DNA from: CAZCGA01 sp964498075 | GTDB lineage: Bacteria > Desulfobacterota > Binatia > HRBIN30 | Assembly (NCBI GenBank): GCA_964498075.1 | Contig: CAZCGA010000106.1 | Span: forward strand, 1 to 23,156 | DNA length: 23,156 bases | Direction of reading: 5' to 3' | In this document: positions 7,439 through 15,113 of the stretch, one piece after another | Layout: the number at the start of each line of letters is the position of its first letter | Position numbering within the stretch: position 1 is the first letter of the stretch | Position numbers and translations under genes: made by a program | Notes under the pieces: model-generated | What the model saw: only the letters and a program-made list of their open reading frames with translations | Databases searched by the model: none | What the model was told of the DNA's origin: nothing

Positions 7439-8272
7439 TCAGAGCGGCAAGGAGGTGCGGAACAGGATGAACCGCGACATGAATTCGCCGACCAGCACCG
7501 ACAAGATCGCGATGTAGAAGAGACCCGTGGCGGCCATGGTCTGCGGGATCTGCAGGGTCTTCCAAATCATCCAAGCGAGCCCCGCCGCGGCGATCGGACT
7601 CAACAGCAGCCGTACCGTCAGCAGCGAAGCGTGGTTGCGGAAGAGCTGGGCCAGCTCGGCTGTGCTCGCGGTGGCTCCGAGCAGCTGCAGGATGCCGCTG
7701 TTCAGGAGCAACAGTGCCGCCTGCAACACCAGCATCGCGGCGAAGAAGCGAAACACGCGTCGGAACGGCTCGATCGACAGACTGCGATCGATCAAATACC
7801 AGTGGCCCAACAGCATGCCGGTCACCACCGACCCGAGCAACAGCGCCGAAACCAAGAAGCTCAACGGGTAGACAAACGTCTCGACCGAGAGGAGCGGGCT
7901 GAGGCGAAACGACTGCGCGTTGATCGTGAGGGCAAGCAGCCCGCACATCCACGCCGCCGCATACGTGCGGGCGCGCAAGCGGAAGCGGTCACCCCACAGG
8001 CTGCGCAGATACACCGCGCTGGCGACCAGCGAGCCGCTCCACAGCCCCAGCTCGATGAGTGAGCCCACCCTGGATCCCGATCCGTCCGACGCTTGCAGCG
8101 CCAGCGTCAGCCGTCCGGCGAGTGCCAAGACGCCGGCGCCCACATAGACGGCGGCGCTCGACTTGTAGAATCCACGCTCGATCTCGTGGAACGGCGGGAC
8201 GCTCAAGGCCAGCAGGCCGCCGACGTACAGTTGCGCAAACACCAGCAGGAAACAGCGGGCAAAGACGTCCAT
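7439..8272 (-). CDS. polytopic membrane protein of unknown function
   Basis: 277 residues with about eight hydrophobic segments (roughly 6-26, 40-58, 70-92, 103-120, 132-157, 170-193, 217-236, 245-268) and short loops, so an integral inner-membrane protein. Features include GMLLGHWYLIDRSL in segment 5 and a final segment ending LVGEFMSRFILFRTSLPL. That ending is weakly reminiscent of DmsC/NrfD-type quinol-interacting membrane anchors, but no matching oxidoreductase subunits lie nearby, so I do not assign a function. ATG 8272 has no clear Shine-Dalgarno sequence. A promoter-like element at 8283-8311 would give a nearly leaderless transcript. The two-TM gene at 8343-8722 is upstream on the same strand. 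Confidence 0.75.
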   Translation of the reverse strand: MDVFARCFLLVFAQLYVGGLLALSVPPFHEIERGFYKSSAAVYVGAGVLALAGRLTLALQASDGSGSRVGSLIELGLWSGSLVASAVYLRSLWGDRFRLRARTYAAAWMCGLLALTINAQSFRLSPLLSVETFVYPLSFLVSALLLGSVVTGMLLGHWYLIDRSLSIEPFRRVFRFFAAMLVLQAALLLLNSGILQLLGATASTAELAQLFRNHASLLTVRLLLSPIAAAGLAWMIWKTLQIPQTMAATGLFYIAILSVLVGEFMSRFILFRTSLPL

Positions 8273-8282
8273 CGGCGTGTAG

Positions 8283-8311
8283 CCTATAGAGAACCCCTCG
8301 GGTCAACTCAA
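8283..8311 (-). promoter_or_regulatory. candidate promoter of the membrane protein gene
   Basis: Read on the - strand: TTGAGT (8311-8306), 17-nt spacer, TATAGG (8288-8283). The expected transcript start is only a few bases from the ATG at 8272, which fits the absence of a ribosome binding site. Confidence 0.35.
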
Positions 8312-8342
8312 GGAGGCCCGCGGCGACGGGCCGCAAGGTACG

Positions 8343-8722
8343 CTAGGTCGGCGATGCGGCCGCCCGCCCTGCGAGCCGCTGCCGGTGCCAGGAACGGATC
8401 AGCCCGGCCGCGGTGCAGAACAGGCCGAGGAGGACGAGCAATCGCCCGCCGCTTTGCACGACCTGGTAGAAGTCGAGCTTGGCGGTCACCGACGTGTGCG
8501 CATCGCTGCCGCGCTGCAACGGGCTCAACAGTGTGGCGGTGGTGTGCCCGCTGAGCTCCGGGNNNNNNNNNNTTCGAAATCTTCGGCGAGAGCGGGAATC
8601 TTCCCAGCCGCGAGGATCTCGACGTACTCGACGCTCTTGTCCTTCCCCGTGTACCAATTGCCGAACCCAAGCAGTACCAAGAACAGCCCGATGGGCAGCA
8701 GCGGGGTACGCCATGCTCGCAT
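8343..8722 (-). CDS. two-TM membrane protein gene interrupted by an assembly gap
   Basis: On the - strand an ATG at 8722 opens a sequence with one TM segment (PLLPIGLFLVLLGFG) and a soluble stretch (YTGKDKSVEYVEILAAGK) up to the N-run. On the other side, in a different frame, the protein-like sequence resumes (HTTATLLSPLQRGSDAHTS...) with a second TM segment (GGRLLVLLGLFCTAAGLI) and a basic tail, ending at the stop at 8343-8345. The frame change coincides exactly with the ten Ns, whose number is a placeholder, so this is most simply one gene with missing bases. True length is unknown, at least about 120 residues. No family recognised. GGGGAGG lies just upstream of the ATG, unusually close. 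Probably paired with the membrane protein downstream. Confidence 0.6.
8563..8572. other. assembly gap (10 Ns)
   Basis: Ten consecutive undetermined bases joining two contigs of a scaffold. The reading frame of the surrounding gene shifts across it, so the real missing length is not ten. Confidence 0.99.
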
Positions 8723-8725
8723 GCC

Positions 8726-8912
8726 TCCCCGCTAGCATGCACAGCCTGGCCAGTGCAACGTTGCGCCAACGCGGGGGCTGGGTTATAGGCGAGGAAGGCA
8801 CGAGCTCTGGAAGGGGGGAAGCGAACCCACACGCGACATCCCCCATGATCACGAGAATGGATCCCACAACCGATGACCCCGACTGAGCTGGCCACCCGCA
8901 TGCTAGCGGGGA
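8726..8912. repeat. 15-bp inverted repeat flanking the divergent meaB promoter region
   Basis: tccccgctagcatgc at 8726-8740 is the exact reverse complement of gcatgctagcgggga at 8898-8912. One arm lies at the start of the - strand two-TM gene and the other inside the first codons of meaB. The arms are 157 bases apart. Confidence 0.6.
8761..8789 (+). promoter_or_regulatory. weak candidate promoter of meaB
   Basis: TTGCGC at 8761-8766 (3 of 6), 17-nt spacer, TATAGG at 8784-8789 (4 of 6). The -35 overlaps the small inverted repeat cgttg-cgc-caacg (8759-8771). It lies 84 bases before the start codon. Confidence 0.3.
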
Positions 8913-9862
8913 ACCGATTCGCGCTCGCCAAGCTGATGACGTTGGTCGAGAACCAGCATCCCGCAACCGTGACGGTGCTGAGCCTCATCCACGACCGCTG
9001 CGGGCGGGCGTATACGATCGGCATCACCGGCCCGCCGGGGGCGGGGAAGTCGACACTCGTCGACCGTCTGGTCGGTCAACTGCGCGAGCGGGGACACAGC
9101 GTCGGCATCATCGCCGTTGACCCGTCGAGCCCGTTTTCAGGCGGAGCGGTCCTGGGCGACCGCATCCGCATGCAGAGTCACTACCTCGATGAGCAGGTGT
9201 TCATTCGCAGCCTGAGCACCCGCGGCAGCCATGGCGGACTGGCGCGCGCGACGCGCAACGTGGCGCAGCTTCTCGACGCCTTCGGCAAGGACTTCATCAT
9301 CATCGAGACCGTCGGCGTGGGGCAGACGGAGCTGGACGTCATGCGCGTGGCGGACACCACGCTCGTCGTGTTGGTGCCGGAAGCCGGTGACACCGTGCAG
9401 ACCATGAAGGCGGGACTGTTGGAGATCGCCGACGTGTTCGTGGTCAACAAGGCAGACCGCGAAGGGGCGCTGCGCATCAAGACCGAGCTCGAGATGATGT
9501 TGCAGATGCGCCCAGCCGGCGAGTGGCAGGTGCCGGTCTTGTTGACCGAAGCTACGACGGGGCAGGGGACGCAGGAGTTGCTGGATGCCGTCACTCACCA
9601 TCGCGAGTTTTGGCGCAGCAGCGGCAGAAGCGAGGCCCACAGCGCGGCGGCGCGACGCGAGGAGTTCATCGCCGTGCTGCGTGAGGAGATCATCCGTCGG
9701 GTCGAAGCGGGGTTGGACAACGGCCATTTCGGCACGCTCCTGCAGCAGATCAAACATGGTGAGATCGATCCGTACCGCGCCGCAATCCAGGTCATCGAGG
9801 ATGAGCACAGTCTCCGCGCACTGCTGGGTCGGCTGCCCGCGCGTGCGCCGCACCGTGAATAA
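8873..9862 (+). CDS. meaB: MeaB-type GTPase, chaperone of adenosylcobalamin-dependent methylmalonyl-CoA mutase
   Basis: 329 residues, normal for the MeaB/ArgK G3E GTPase family. MeaB proteins use GTP hydrolysis to gate loading and repair of adenosylcobalamin in methylmalonyl-CoA (or isobutyryl-CoA) mutase in the cytoplasm. Visible motifs: Walker A GPPGAGKST at 53-61, the family signature VDPSSPFSGGAVLGDRIRM (82-100), a conserved RG-SHGGLA segment (117-124), ETVGVGQ at 145-151, and NKAD at 192-195 for guanine recognition. The C-terminal helical dimerisation region ends with an amphipathic tail. ATG 8873 fits the start of the domain; ATGs at 8845 and 8857 are out of frame. No mutase subunit gene is in the window, which is unusual because meaB commonly sits next to it. 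Confidence 0.95.
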   Translation: MTPTELATRMLAGNRFALAKLMTLVENQHPATVTVLSLIHDRCGRAYTIGITGPPGAGKSTLVDRLVGQLRERGHSVGIIAVDPSSPFSGGAVLGDRIRMQSHYLDEQVFIRSLSTRGSHGGLARATRNVAQLLDAFGKDFIIIETVGVGQTELDVMRVADTTLVVLVPEAGDTVQTMKAGLLEIADVFVVNKADREGALRIKTELEMMLQMRPAGEWQVPVLLTEATTGQGTQELLDAVTHHREFWRSSGRSEAHSAAARREEFIAVLREEIIRRVEAGLDNGHFGTLLQQIKHGEIDPYRAAIQVIEDEHSLRALLGRLPARAPHRE

Positions 9863-9952
9863 GCGCACCACGGACTTTCATCGTCGGCGACGTGAGGTAG
9901 GACACTGCTCCAGCTGGTTTCCCTAGGGAGGAGCGCCGCCAGCCCGCGCCCG

Positions 9953-11824
9953 TTGCTGGTTGCATTGCTGCTTGTCGTTGTGGCGCTGTGTGACCTCGAG
10001 CCGGCGACCGCCCAGGACCGCTTTCCGATGCGTGCCGCAGTGTCCTCTCGGGCAACGGCGTCCAGCCGGCTCAGACGCGCCGACCCGCGTGAAACGCTCG
10101 CCATGACGATCACCCTGCAGCTCCGTCATCGTGAGGAGCTCGACGCCGTGATCGCGGCGCAGCACCGAGCGGGCGCACCGGAGTATCGTCGTTGGTTGAC
10201 CCCGCAGGAGTTCACCGAACGCTTCGCGCCCGCCGCGGCCGACTCCGAGTCGCTGCGGGGCTGGCTGGAGCGAGAGGGCTTCAACGTGAGCCCGTCGCCG
10301 AGTCGACTGCGCATCGAGTTCTCGGGAACCGTGGCGACGGTCGAGCGCGCCTTCGGCGTGCGCATGAACCACTACCGCTTTCGCGAGCGCAGCGTGATCG
10401 CGAATGAGAGCGCGCCGCTGCTGCCGATGCAGTTCGCCGCGTCGGTGGCGTTCGTCCGGCTCCATACGTTTCCGCTGGCCAGGCCGGTCGTCCGTCTGCC
10501 GGATGCAAACGGGACGAGCGACGTGATGGCGCCGCAGGACATGTATACGGCCTACAACCTAAAGCCGGTGTTCGAGCGCGGCATCAACGGCTCGAGCTCC
10601 ACGATCGCGGTTGTTGCCCGCTCCGACTTCAACCTCAGCGACGTGAGCCAGTTTCAGCAGCAGTTCCTCGCGGCAACGCGCGAGCCGGAGAGGGTGTTTC
10701 CCACCGGAAACCCGGGTGTGGGCGCCCCGGCAGGCGTCTGCCAGGGCATTTCGGATCGCCGCAAGCGCCAAGAGTGCATGCAGGGCGAGGAGCTCGAGGT
10801 GGTGCTCGACGCCGAGTGGGCCGGGGCGATGGCGCCCGGCGCATCCGTCCTGGTCGACATCTCCGACACCGACATCGATGCGAGCCTGGCGGACATCGTC
10901 AACAACCATCCGGAAGCCAAGCTGATCACCATCAGCTTCAGCGCCTGCGAGCGGCTGGACATCGCAGATCGGGAGGTCTTCGGTCCAATGTACGCCCAGG
11001 CCGCGGCGCAAGGCCAAACAGTCATGGTGGCCTCCGGTGATGGCGGCGCGGATGAGTGCCAGGACGGTAGGGGTCGAGGTGTGAACATCCTGGCGAGCGA
11101 CGCCAACGTCACCGCAGTTGGCGGGACGACCCTCGATCCGGGGTTCGACGGCGACGGCAATGCGACCCGATACGTCAGCGAGATGGTGTGGAACGATATC
11201 GGCGGCGCCACCGGGGGTGGCCGGAGCACGTTGGTCCAGAAACCGGCCTATCAGATGATCTCGGGTGTGCCGGCGGACGGATTCCGCGACGTTCCGGATG
11301 TGGCGTTGCTCGCCAGCGCGCGGAGCCCGGGCTATGCCATCGTCCTTCGCGGCGGTACGGTCGGCGTTGGGGGCACGAGCGCGTCGGCGCCCAGCTGGGC
11401 CGGCATCGCCGCATTGCTCAACCAGGCTGCGGGGGCTGACGGGCTGGGTGTCCTCAACATCGCGTTGTACGGGCTCGGAGAACAGCAGTATCTGCGTGGC
11501 GGGCGCGCGGTCTTCCACGATGTCACCGCAGGCGACAACACCGTCAACGGAGTCGGCGGCTTCAGCGCTGGACCGGGCTACGACTTGGTGACGGGGCTGG
11601 GCACCCCCGATGTGGACCGCCTGACACGCGCGTTCGCAGTGCCGTGTCCGGGTGATTGCGACCATGACGGAAAGGTGACCACGCAGGAGGTGCTCACCGG
11701 CCTCCACATCTCCCTGGGTACGCTGCCGCTGGCGCAGTGCGAGGCGGCGGACCTGAACGGCGATGGTTTCGTCAGCGTCGACGAGCTGGTTGAAGCAACG
11801 AAGCGCGCGGCAGACGGCTGCTAG
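9953..11824 (+). CDS. secreted sedolisin (peptidase S53) with activation domain and EF-hand/dockerin-like tail
   Basis: 623 residues from TTG 9953. Order: hydrophobic signal (LVALLLVVVALC...ATAQ), pro-kumamolisin activation domain (about 45-180, containing YRRWLTPQEF and VATVERAFGV), then the catalytic domain. All active-site positions of the Glu-Asp-Ser type are present: Glu282 and Asp286 (E-x3-D), oxyanion Asp363 in ASGDGG, and nucleophile Ser476 in GGTSASAP. A calcium-site-like GPGYDLVTGLGTPD follows. The last ~60 residues hold two DxDxDG-type loops (CDHDGKVT and DLNGDGFVS) between cysteines, an EF-hand/dockerin-like module. So an exported endopeptidase, often acid-active in this family. 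The start is doubtful. The frame is open from 9896, AGGGAGG (9925-9931) is 21 nt before the TTG, and the upstream in-frame residues would supply the missing basic n-region. The true start may be a rare CTG such as 9914. Confidence 0.92.
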   Translation: MLVALLLVVVALCDLEPATAQDRFPMRAAVSSRATASSRLRRADPRETLAMTITLQLRHREELDAVIAAQHRAGAPEYRRWLTPQEFTERFAPAAADSESLRGWLEREGFNVSPSPSRLRIEFSGTVATVERAFGVRMNHYRFRERSVIANESAPLLPMQFAASVAFVRLHTFPLARPVVRLPDANGTSDVMAPQDMYTAYNLKPVFERGINGSSSTIAVVARSDFNLSDVSQFQQQFLAATREPERVFPTGNPGVGAPAGVCQGISDRRKRQECMQGEELEVVLDAEWAGAMAPGASVLVDISDTDIDASLADIVNNHPEAKLITISFSACERLDIADREVFGPMYAQAAAQGQTVMVASGDGGADECQDGRGRGVNILASDANVTAVGGTTLDPGFDGDGNATRYVSEMVWNDIGGATGGGRSTLVQKPAYQMISGVPADGFRDVPDVALLASARSPGYAIVLRGGTVGVGGTSASAPSWAGIAALLNQAAGADGLGVLNIALYGLGEQQYLRGGRAVFHDVTAGDNTVNGVGGFSAGPGYDLVTGLGTPDVDRLTRAFAVPCPGDCDHDGKVTTQEVLTGLHISLGTLPLAQCEAADLNGDGFVSVDELVEATKRAADGC

Positions 11825-12242
11825 CCGCAACTTGGAGTGCGACGCTCTTGCGCTCCGCGTCTGCGCTGGCGATCCCTTGCTCCCAGCGCTCGTGCTGCTG
11901 GCGACCTTGACGGATCCAGGACTCCTTGACCTTGTACGCGTACCGACGTGTCGGCTTCAGCGGTTGCGCCGAAGGACGCAGGACGCGACGCCGGATGTAA
12001 CCGGCATCGAGGCCCAACGCGTCGCAGATGTTGATGAACGAGAACGGGCTGGAATGGTCCTCGGCCTGCAGCCAAGCCCGTTCGCGCAACCAGGCGCGAT
12101 ACACCTTGATGTGCGGTGTGGCTTGCTGCACCGGGCGCAGCGCCCGGATCGCATCGATCAGCACCGCCAACATCAGCCGGCGTTCCCCGTCGTCCGGTAG
12201 TGCGTCGAGAAATCGGATCCCGATCCCTTCGCTTCGTGCCAC
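11772..12242 (-). CDS. small conserved-looking cytoplasmic protein of unknown function
   Basis: 156 residues. The start is GTG 12242, the only usable one, because an in-frame TAA lies just upstream (12256-12254) and GGGGGA is 4 nt before the GTG. The core ERRLMLAVLIDAIRAL ... YRAWLRERAWLQAED then SPFSFINICDALGLDAGYIRRRV reads like a genuine folded helical domain. I recognise the SPFSF-(x)-CDALGLD-x-x-YIRR style from small deltaproteobacterial hypothetical proteins, but know of no function. The final ~50 residues are basic and low-complexity. Its 3' end overlaps the protease gene by 53 bases in the opposite direction. Codon structure and motif quality outweigh the several other open frames here. 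Confidence 0.65.
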   Translation of the reverse strand: MARSEGIGIRFLDALPDDGERRLMLAVLIDAIRALRPVQQATPHIKVYRAWLRERAWLQAEDHSSPFSFINICDALGLDAGYIRRRVLRPSAQPLKPTRRYAYKVKESWIRQGRQQHERWEQGIASADAERKSVALQVAASSRLPRASLLQPARRR

Positions 12243-12265
12243 GATGTCCCCCGTTTACGAGGTAC

Positions 12266-12295
12266 AAGATACGGTGAAGAGCACGAAGCGGACAA
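12266..12295 (-). promoter_or_regulatory. candidate promoter of the small unknown gene
   Basis: On the - strand: TTGTCC (12295-12290), 18-nt spacer, TATCTT (12271-12266), about 24 bases before the GTG start at 12242. Each hexamer has four matches to consensus. Confidence 0.35.
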
Positions 12296-12328
12296 TCGCG
12301 TTGATTGGGCATTTGCCGGCGAATCACA

Positions 12329-12342
12329 GGTGACCGGTCACC
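12329..12342. promoter_or_regulatory. 14-bp perfect palindrome, possible operator
   Basis: ggtgaccggtcacc is fully self-complementary with no spacer, a geometry suited to a dimeric DNA-binding protein and not to an RNA hairpin. It lies between the end of the response regulator (12379) and the -35 of the next - strand gene. Confidence 0.45.
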
Positions 12343-12378
12343 CGGTAAGCAGGGAGGATGGTAGAAGGAAAGGGAGGA

Positions 12379-13002
12379 TCAGCTGACGATGCCGTGGCGG
12401 ACGGCGTAGCGAACCAGGTCGGCCGTGGAGTGCAGATCAAGCTTGTCGATGATGTGCTTGCGGTGCGTTTCAACCGTGTTGATACTGACGCCCAGTTCTT
12501 CGGCGACCTCCCGATTCGTCCGTCCCGCGCAGATCAGCATCAAGACCTCGCGTTCCCGAGGGCTCAACACGTCCGGCGAGCAGCGGCCGCCGTTTGAAGA
12601 CGGGCTGCCGAGGGTGCTGCTGAAGTAGGTCTCGCCCCGGCGGACGGCCAGCACCGCGGTCACCAGATCCTGGTCGTCGGCATCCTTGAGCAAGTAGCCT
12701 TTCGCGCCTGCGGCCATGCTTTGCACGACATATTGCTCGTCGGCGTGCATCGAGAGCATCAGGACCTGCGCCGCCGGAACCGTCGCTGCGATCTGCCGGG
12801 TGGCTTCGATCCCGTTCAGACCGGGGAGGCTCACGTCCATGAGCACGACATCAGGCAGGAGGCGGGTGGCGGCGTCCACAGCGTTGTTGCCGTCGCCCAC
12901 TTCGCCCACAATCTCAATGTCTTCGGTCGATTCGAGGATCTTCCGCAGGCCCCGCCGCACCACGGTGTGGTCATCGACTAACAACACGCGAACCTTCTGC
13001 AT
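12379..13002 (-). CDS. NarL/FixJ-family response regulator (second of the pair)
   Basis: 207 residues from ATG 13002. An in-frame TTG at 13053 would add 17 residues unlike any receiver domain. Receiver domain 1-~120: acidic pocket Asp10/Asp11, phospho-acceptor Asp56 (LMDVSLPG), and the conserved Lys in YLLKDAD. The C-terminal LuxR-type helix-turn-helix begins LSPREREVLMLICAGRTNREVAEELG, followed by VSINTVETHRKHI. It should be phosphorylated by the kinase encoded upstream on the same strand and act as a DNA-binding transcription factor. It is strikingly similar to the neighbouring regulator at 13101-13745, a tandem duplicate. 98 bases separate the two, enough for its own promoter. The linker (GSPSSNGGRCSPD) differs. 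Confidence 0.93.
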   Translation of the reverse strand: MQKVRVLLVDDHTVVRRGLRKILESTEDIEIVGEVGDGNNAVDAATRLLPDVVLMDVSLPGLNGIEATRQIAATVPAAQVLMLSMHADEQYVVQSMAAGAKGYLLKDADDQDLVTAVLAVRRGETYFSSTLGSPSSNGGRCSPDVLSPREREVLMLICAGRTNREVAEELGVSINTVETHRKHIIDKLDLHSTADLVRYAVRHGIVS

Positions 13003-13100
13003 GACCGCTCTTCTCGCACGGGCAGAATACGGGTCACCGGGGAGGGGCGACAATACCCTGGACTGGTGATTTGAGGGACCGAAAGGGGGGAGGGCGGTGT

Positions 13101-13745
13101 CTACTGCACGATCCCCTTGCGGACCGCAAACCGGACGACGGCGGCGGTGTTGTGCAGGTCCAGCTTTTCCATGATGTGCTTGCGGTGGCTTTCCGCGGTG
13201 CTGACGGCGACGTTGAGCATCTGCGCCACCTCCTTGTTGCTCTTGCCTTCGGCAATCAGCTGCAACACCTCGCGCTCACGATCCGAGAGCACCTGCAGCT
13301 CGTCGGGCGGTGCGGCCTCCTTGTGGAGGTACCCTTCGAGCACGACCTTCGACACCGCCGGGCTGAAGTACGAGCCGCCCGCGGCCACGGCGCTGATCGC
13401 CTTCGAGAGATCCTGTTCGTCCGCGTCCTTCAACAGATACCCCTTTGCGCCGGCCTTCAAGCTCTCACGGATGTAGGCGGTATCGGTATGCATCGAGAGA
13501 ATCAGCACGTGCGTGTCGGGCGCCAGCTTCGAGAGCTGGCGGGTTACCTCGACTCCGTTCAGCCCCGGCAGGCTGATGTCGATGATGGCCACATTCGGCG
13601 CCAGTCGTTGCGTGGCATCGACCGCCGCCCGGCCGTCTCCCACCTCGCTCACGATCTCCAGTTCCGGGTCCGCCTCGAGGATCTTGCGCAAGCCGCGGCG
13701 GACGACCGTGTGATCCTCAGCCAACAAGACGCGAATCTTCTTCAT
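13101..13745 (-). CDS. NarL/FixJ-family response regulator (first of the pair)
   Basis: 214 residues. The start ATG 13745 lies inside the end of the kinase gene (29-base overlap), the classic arrangement of a translationally coupled partner. Receiver: Glu10/Asp11 pocket, Asp56 phospho-acceptor (IIDISLPG), YLLKDADEQDL. The HTH region starts LSDREREVLQLIAEGKSNKEVAQMLN, then VSTAESHRKHIMEKLDLH. The ~15-residue insert before the HTH (EGYLHKEAAPPDELQ) distinguishes it from its duplicate. Probably the primary output of the kinase. Confidence 0.94.
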   Translation of the reverse strand: MKKIRVLLAEDHTVVRRGLRKILEADPELEIVSEVGDGRAAVDATQRLAPNVAIIDISLPGLNGVEVTRQLSKLAPDTHVLILSMHTDTAYIRESLKAGAKGYLLKDADEQDLSKAISAVAAGGSYFSPAVSKVVLEGYLHKEAAPPDELQVLSDREREVLQLIAEGKSNKEVAQMLNVAVSTAESHRKHIMEKLDLHNTAAVVRFAVRKGIVQ

Positions 13746-15072
13746 GCTCCTCCTCCGGCTCCTCTGCGGGTTCGGCGGGCGAAAGTGTCAGCTCGATGCG
13801 CGTGCCGCCGCCGACGTGCGATTCGATGGTGAGCCGGCCGCCGTATGTGGCCGCCCGTTCACGCATCCCGATCAGCCCCATGCCGCGATCCGACGGTGGG
13901 TTTTCCAGGAACCTCGGGGCATCGAATCCGCAGCCGTCGTCGGAGATCTGCAACGTCACCGTGTTGCTGTCGGTCTGTAAGCGTACGTGCACGCGCTGCG
14001 CATTGGCGTGGCGGGCAACGTTCGTCAGCGCCTCCTGCAACACGCGGTACAGCGTGACCTCGATCGGCCGCGGCAAACGCGTGTCCGGTATCGGAGCGTC
14101 GAGCGTAATGAGAATCCGCGTGCGCTCACCGAAGTTGGTGATGTAAGACTGCATCGCCGGCACCAACCCCAAGTCGTCGAGCACCGCCGGGCGCAGCAGT
14201 TGCGACAGGTTGCGAACGCTTTGCAGCACGCCGCCGATCTGGTCGCGCACTTCACGGACGTGCGGGCGGACGGGACTGTCGGTCTCCAGAGTCCGATCGA
14301 TCAGCCCCAGGTCCATCCTGACCGCAGTCAGCGCCTGTCCGAGGTCGTCGTGCAGCTCACGGGCCAGCCGGCGCATCGTGTTCTCGCCGACTTGCATCAT
14401 CTTCCGCGACAGGCTGCGCAGGGCGTGTTGATGCCGGACTGATTCTTGATAGAGCGCATCTTTCTCTCGGGCGACGACGGCCAGGCGATTCTCTCGATCC
14501 TGCAAGATGCGGAAGAACCGCAAGCTACCGCCGACCAAAATGCCGAAAGTCAACCCCTCAAACGCCAGCGCCAGCCGCGCGCGAACCAGGAGTGGCACCT
14601 GGTCGATGCTGTCCGCCGGGCTAAAACCGCCGCGTTCGAGGAGCACCAACCCGGCGGCCGTCACCGCCGTCGCAGCCAAGCTCTGCAGGCCGACGTCGGC
14701 TCCGTAGATTAGTCCGTAGCCGCCGATCTTCACGACGAAGACCGGCAGCAGCGGGCTGTAGATGCCGCCGGACCAATGGGCCGCGGCCGCCATCGGCAGC
14801 AGGTTGACGATGATATCCAGCCACACCAGGCTGGGCGTCAGCGCCTCACGCCGGTGCGCCACGAACAAGGCCAGATTCGCTAGCCCATAGACGATGAAGT
14901 TGAGGTGCACGACCCAGACCGGAAGGGTCGCCTGGATGAAGAAGCCGTAGATGATCACCCAGCACGCCAGCCCCTGGAGCCACCGCAAAAGCAGCACGGC
15001 GATGGCCGCCGCCTGTATGCGGCGGTGCTGAATCTGCGCCCGGAAGGCAATCTGTACCACACGCGACCACAT
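13717..15072 (-). CDS. membrane histidine kinase of the NarX/DesK type (HisKA_3)
   Basis: 451 residues from ATG 15072. The N-terminus has about six hydrophobic segments (residues ~20-190) forming an integral-membrane sensor without a large periplasmic domain, similar in layout to DesK/MASE-type sensors. A short coiled-coil linker (QDRENRLAVVAREKDALYQES) leads to the dimerisation helix with phospho-acceptor His241 (ARELHDDLGQALT), then an ATPase domain with N-box Asn351 (EALTNVARHA), DDGCGF and RGMGLIGMRERA. The tail is acidic (EEPEEEHEED). An upstream TTG (15102) has AAGGAA, but those bases overlap the predicted -10 element, so they would not be in the transcript; hence ATG is preferred. Signal unknown. 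Partner regulators follow directly. Confidence 0.93.
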   Translation of the reverse strand: MWSRVVQIAFRAQIQHRRIQAAAIAVLLLRWLQGLACWVIIYGFFIQATLPVWVVHLNFIVYGLANLALFVAHRREALTPSLVWLDIIVNLLPMAAAAHWSGGIYSPLLPVFVVKIGGYGLIYGADVGLQSLAATAVTAAGLVLLERGGFSPADSIDQVPLLVRARLALAFEGLTFGILVGGSLRFFRILQDRENRLAVVAREKDALYQESVRHQHALRSLSRKMMQVGENTMRRLARELHDDLGQALTAVRMDLGLIDRTLETDSPVRPHVREVRDQIGGVLQSVRNLSQLLRPAVLDDLGLVPAMQSYITNFGERTRILITLDAPIPDTRLPRPIEVTLYRVLQEALTNVARHANAQRVHVRLQTDSNTVTLQISDDGCGFDAPRFLENPPSDRGMGLIGMRERAATYGGRLTIESHVGGGTRIELTLSPAEPAEEPEEEHEEDSRLVG

Positions 15073-15113
15073 TGGAGCGCCCCCGAACCAAGTGCGGTGC
15101 AACTGAACGCTTC

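Noticed and set aside
7029..7952. 307-residue - strand ORF across the reductase end, OB-fold gene and membrane gene
   Set aside because: It overlaps three better-supported genes and has no recognisable domain.
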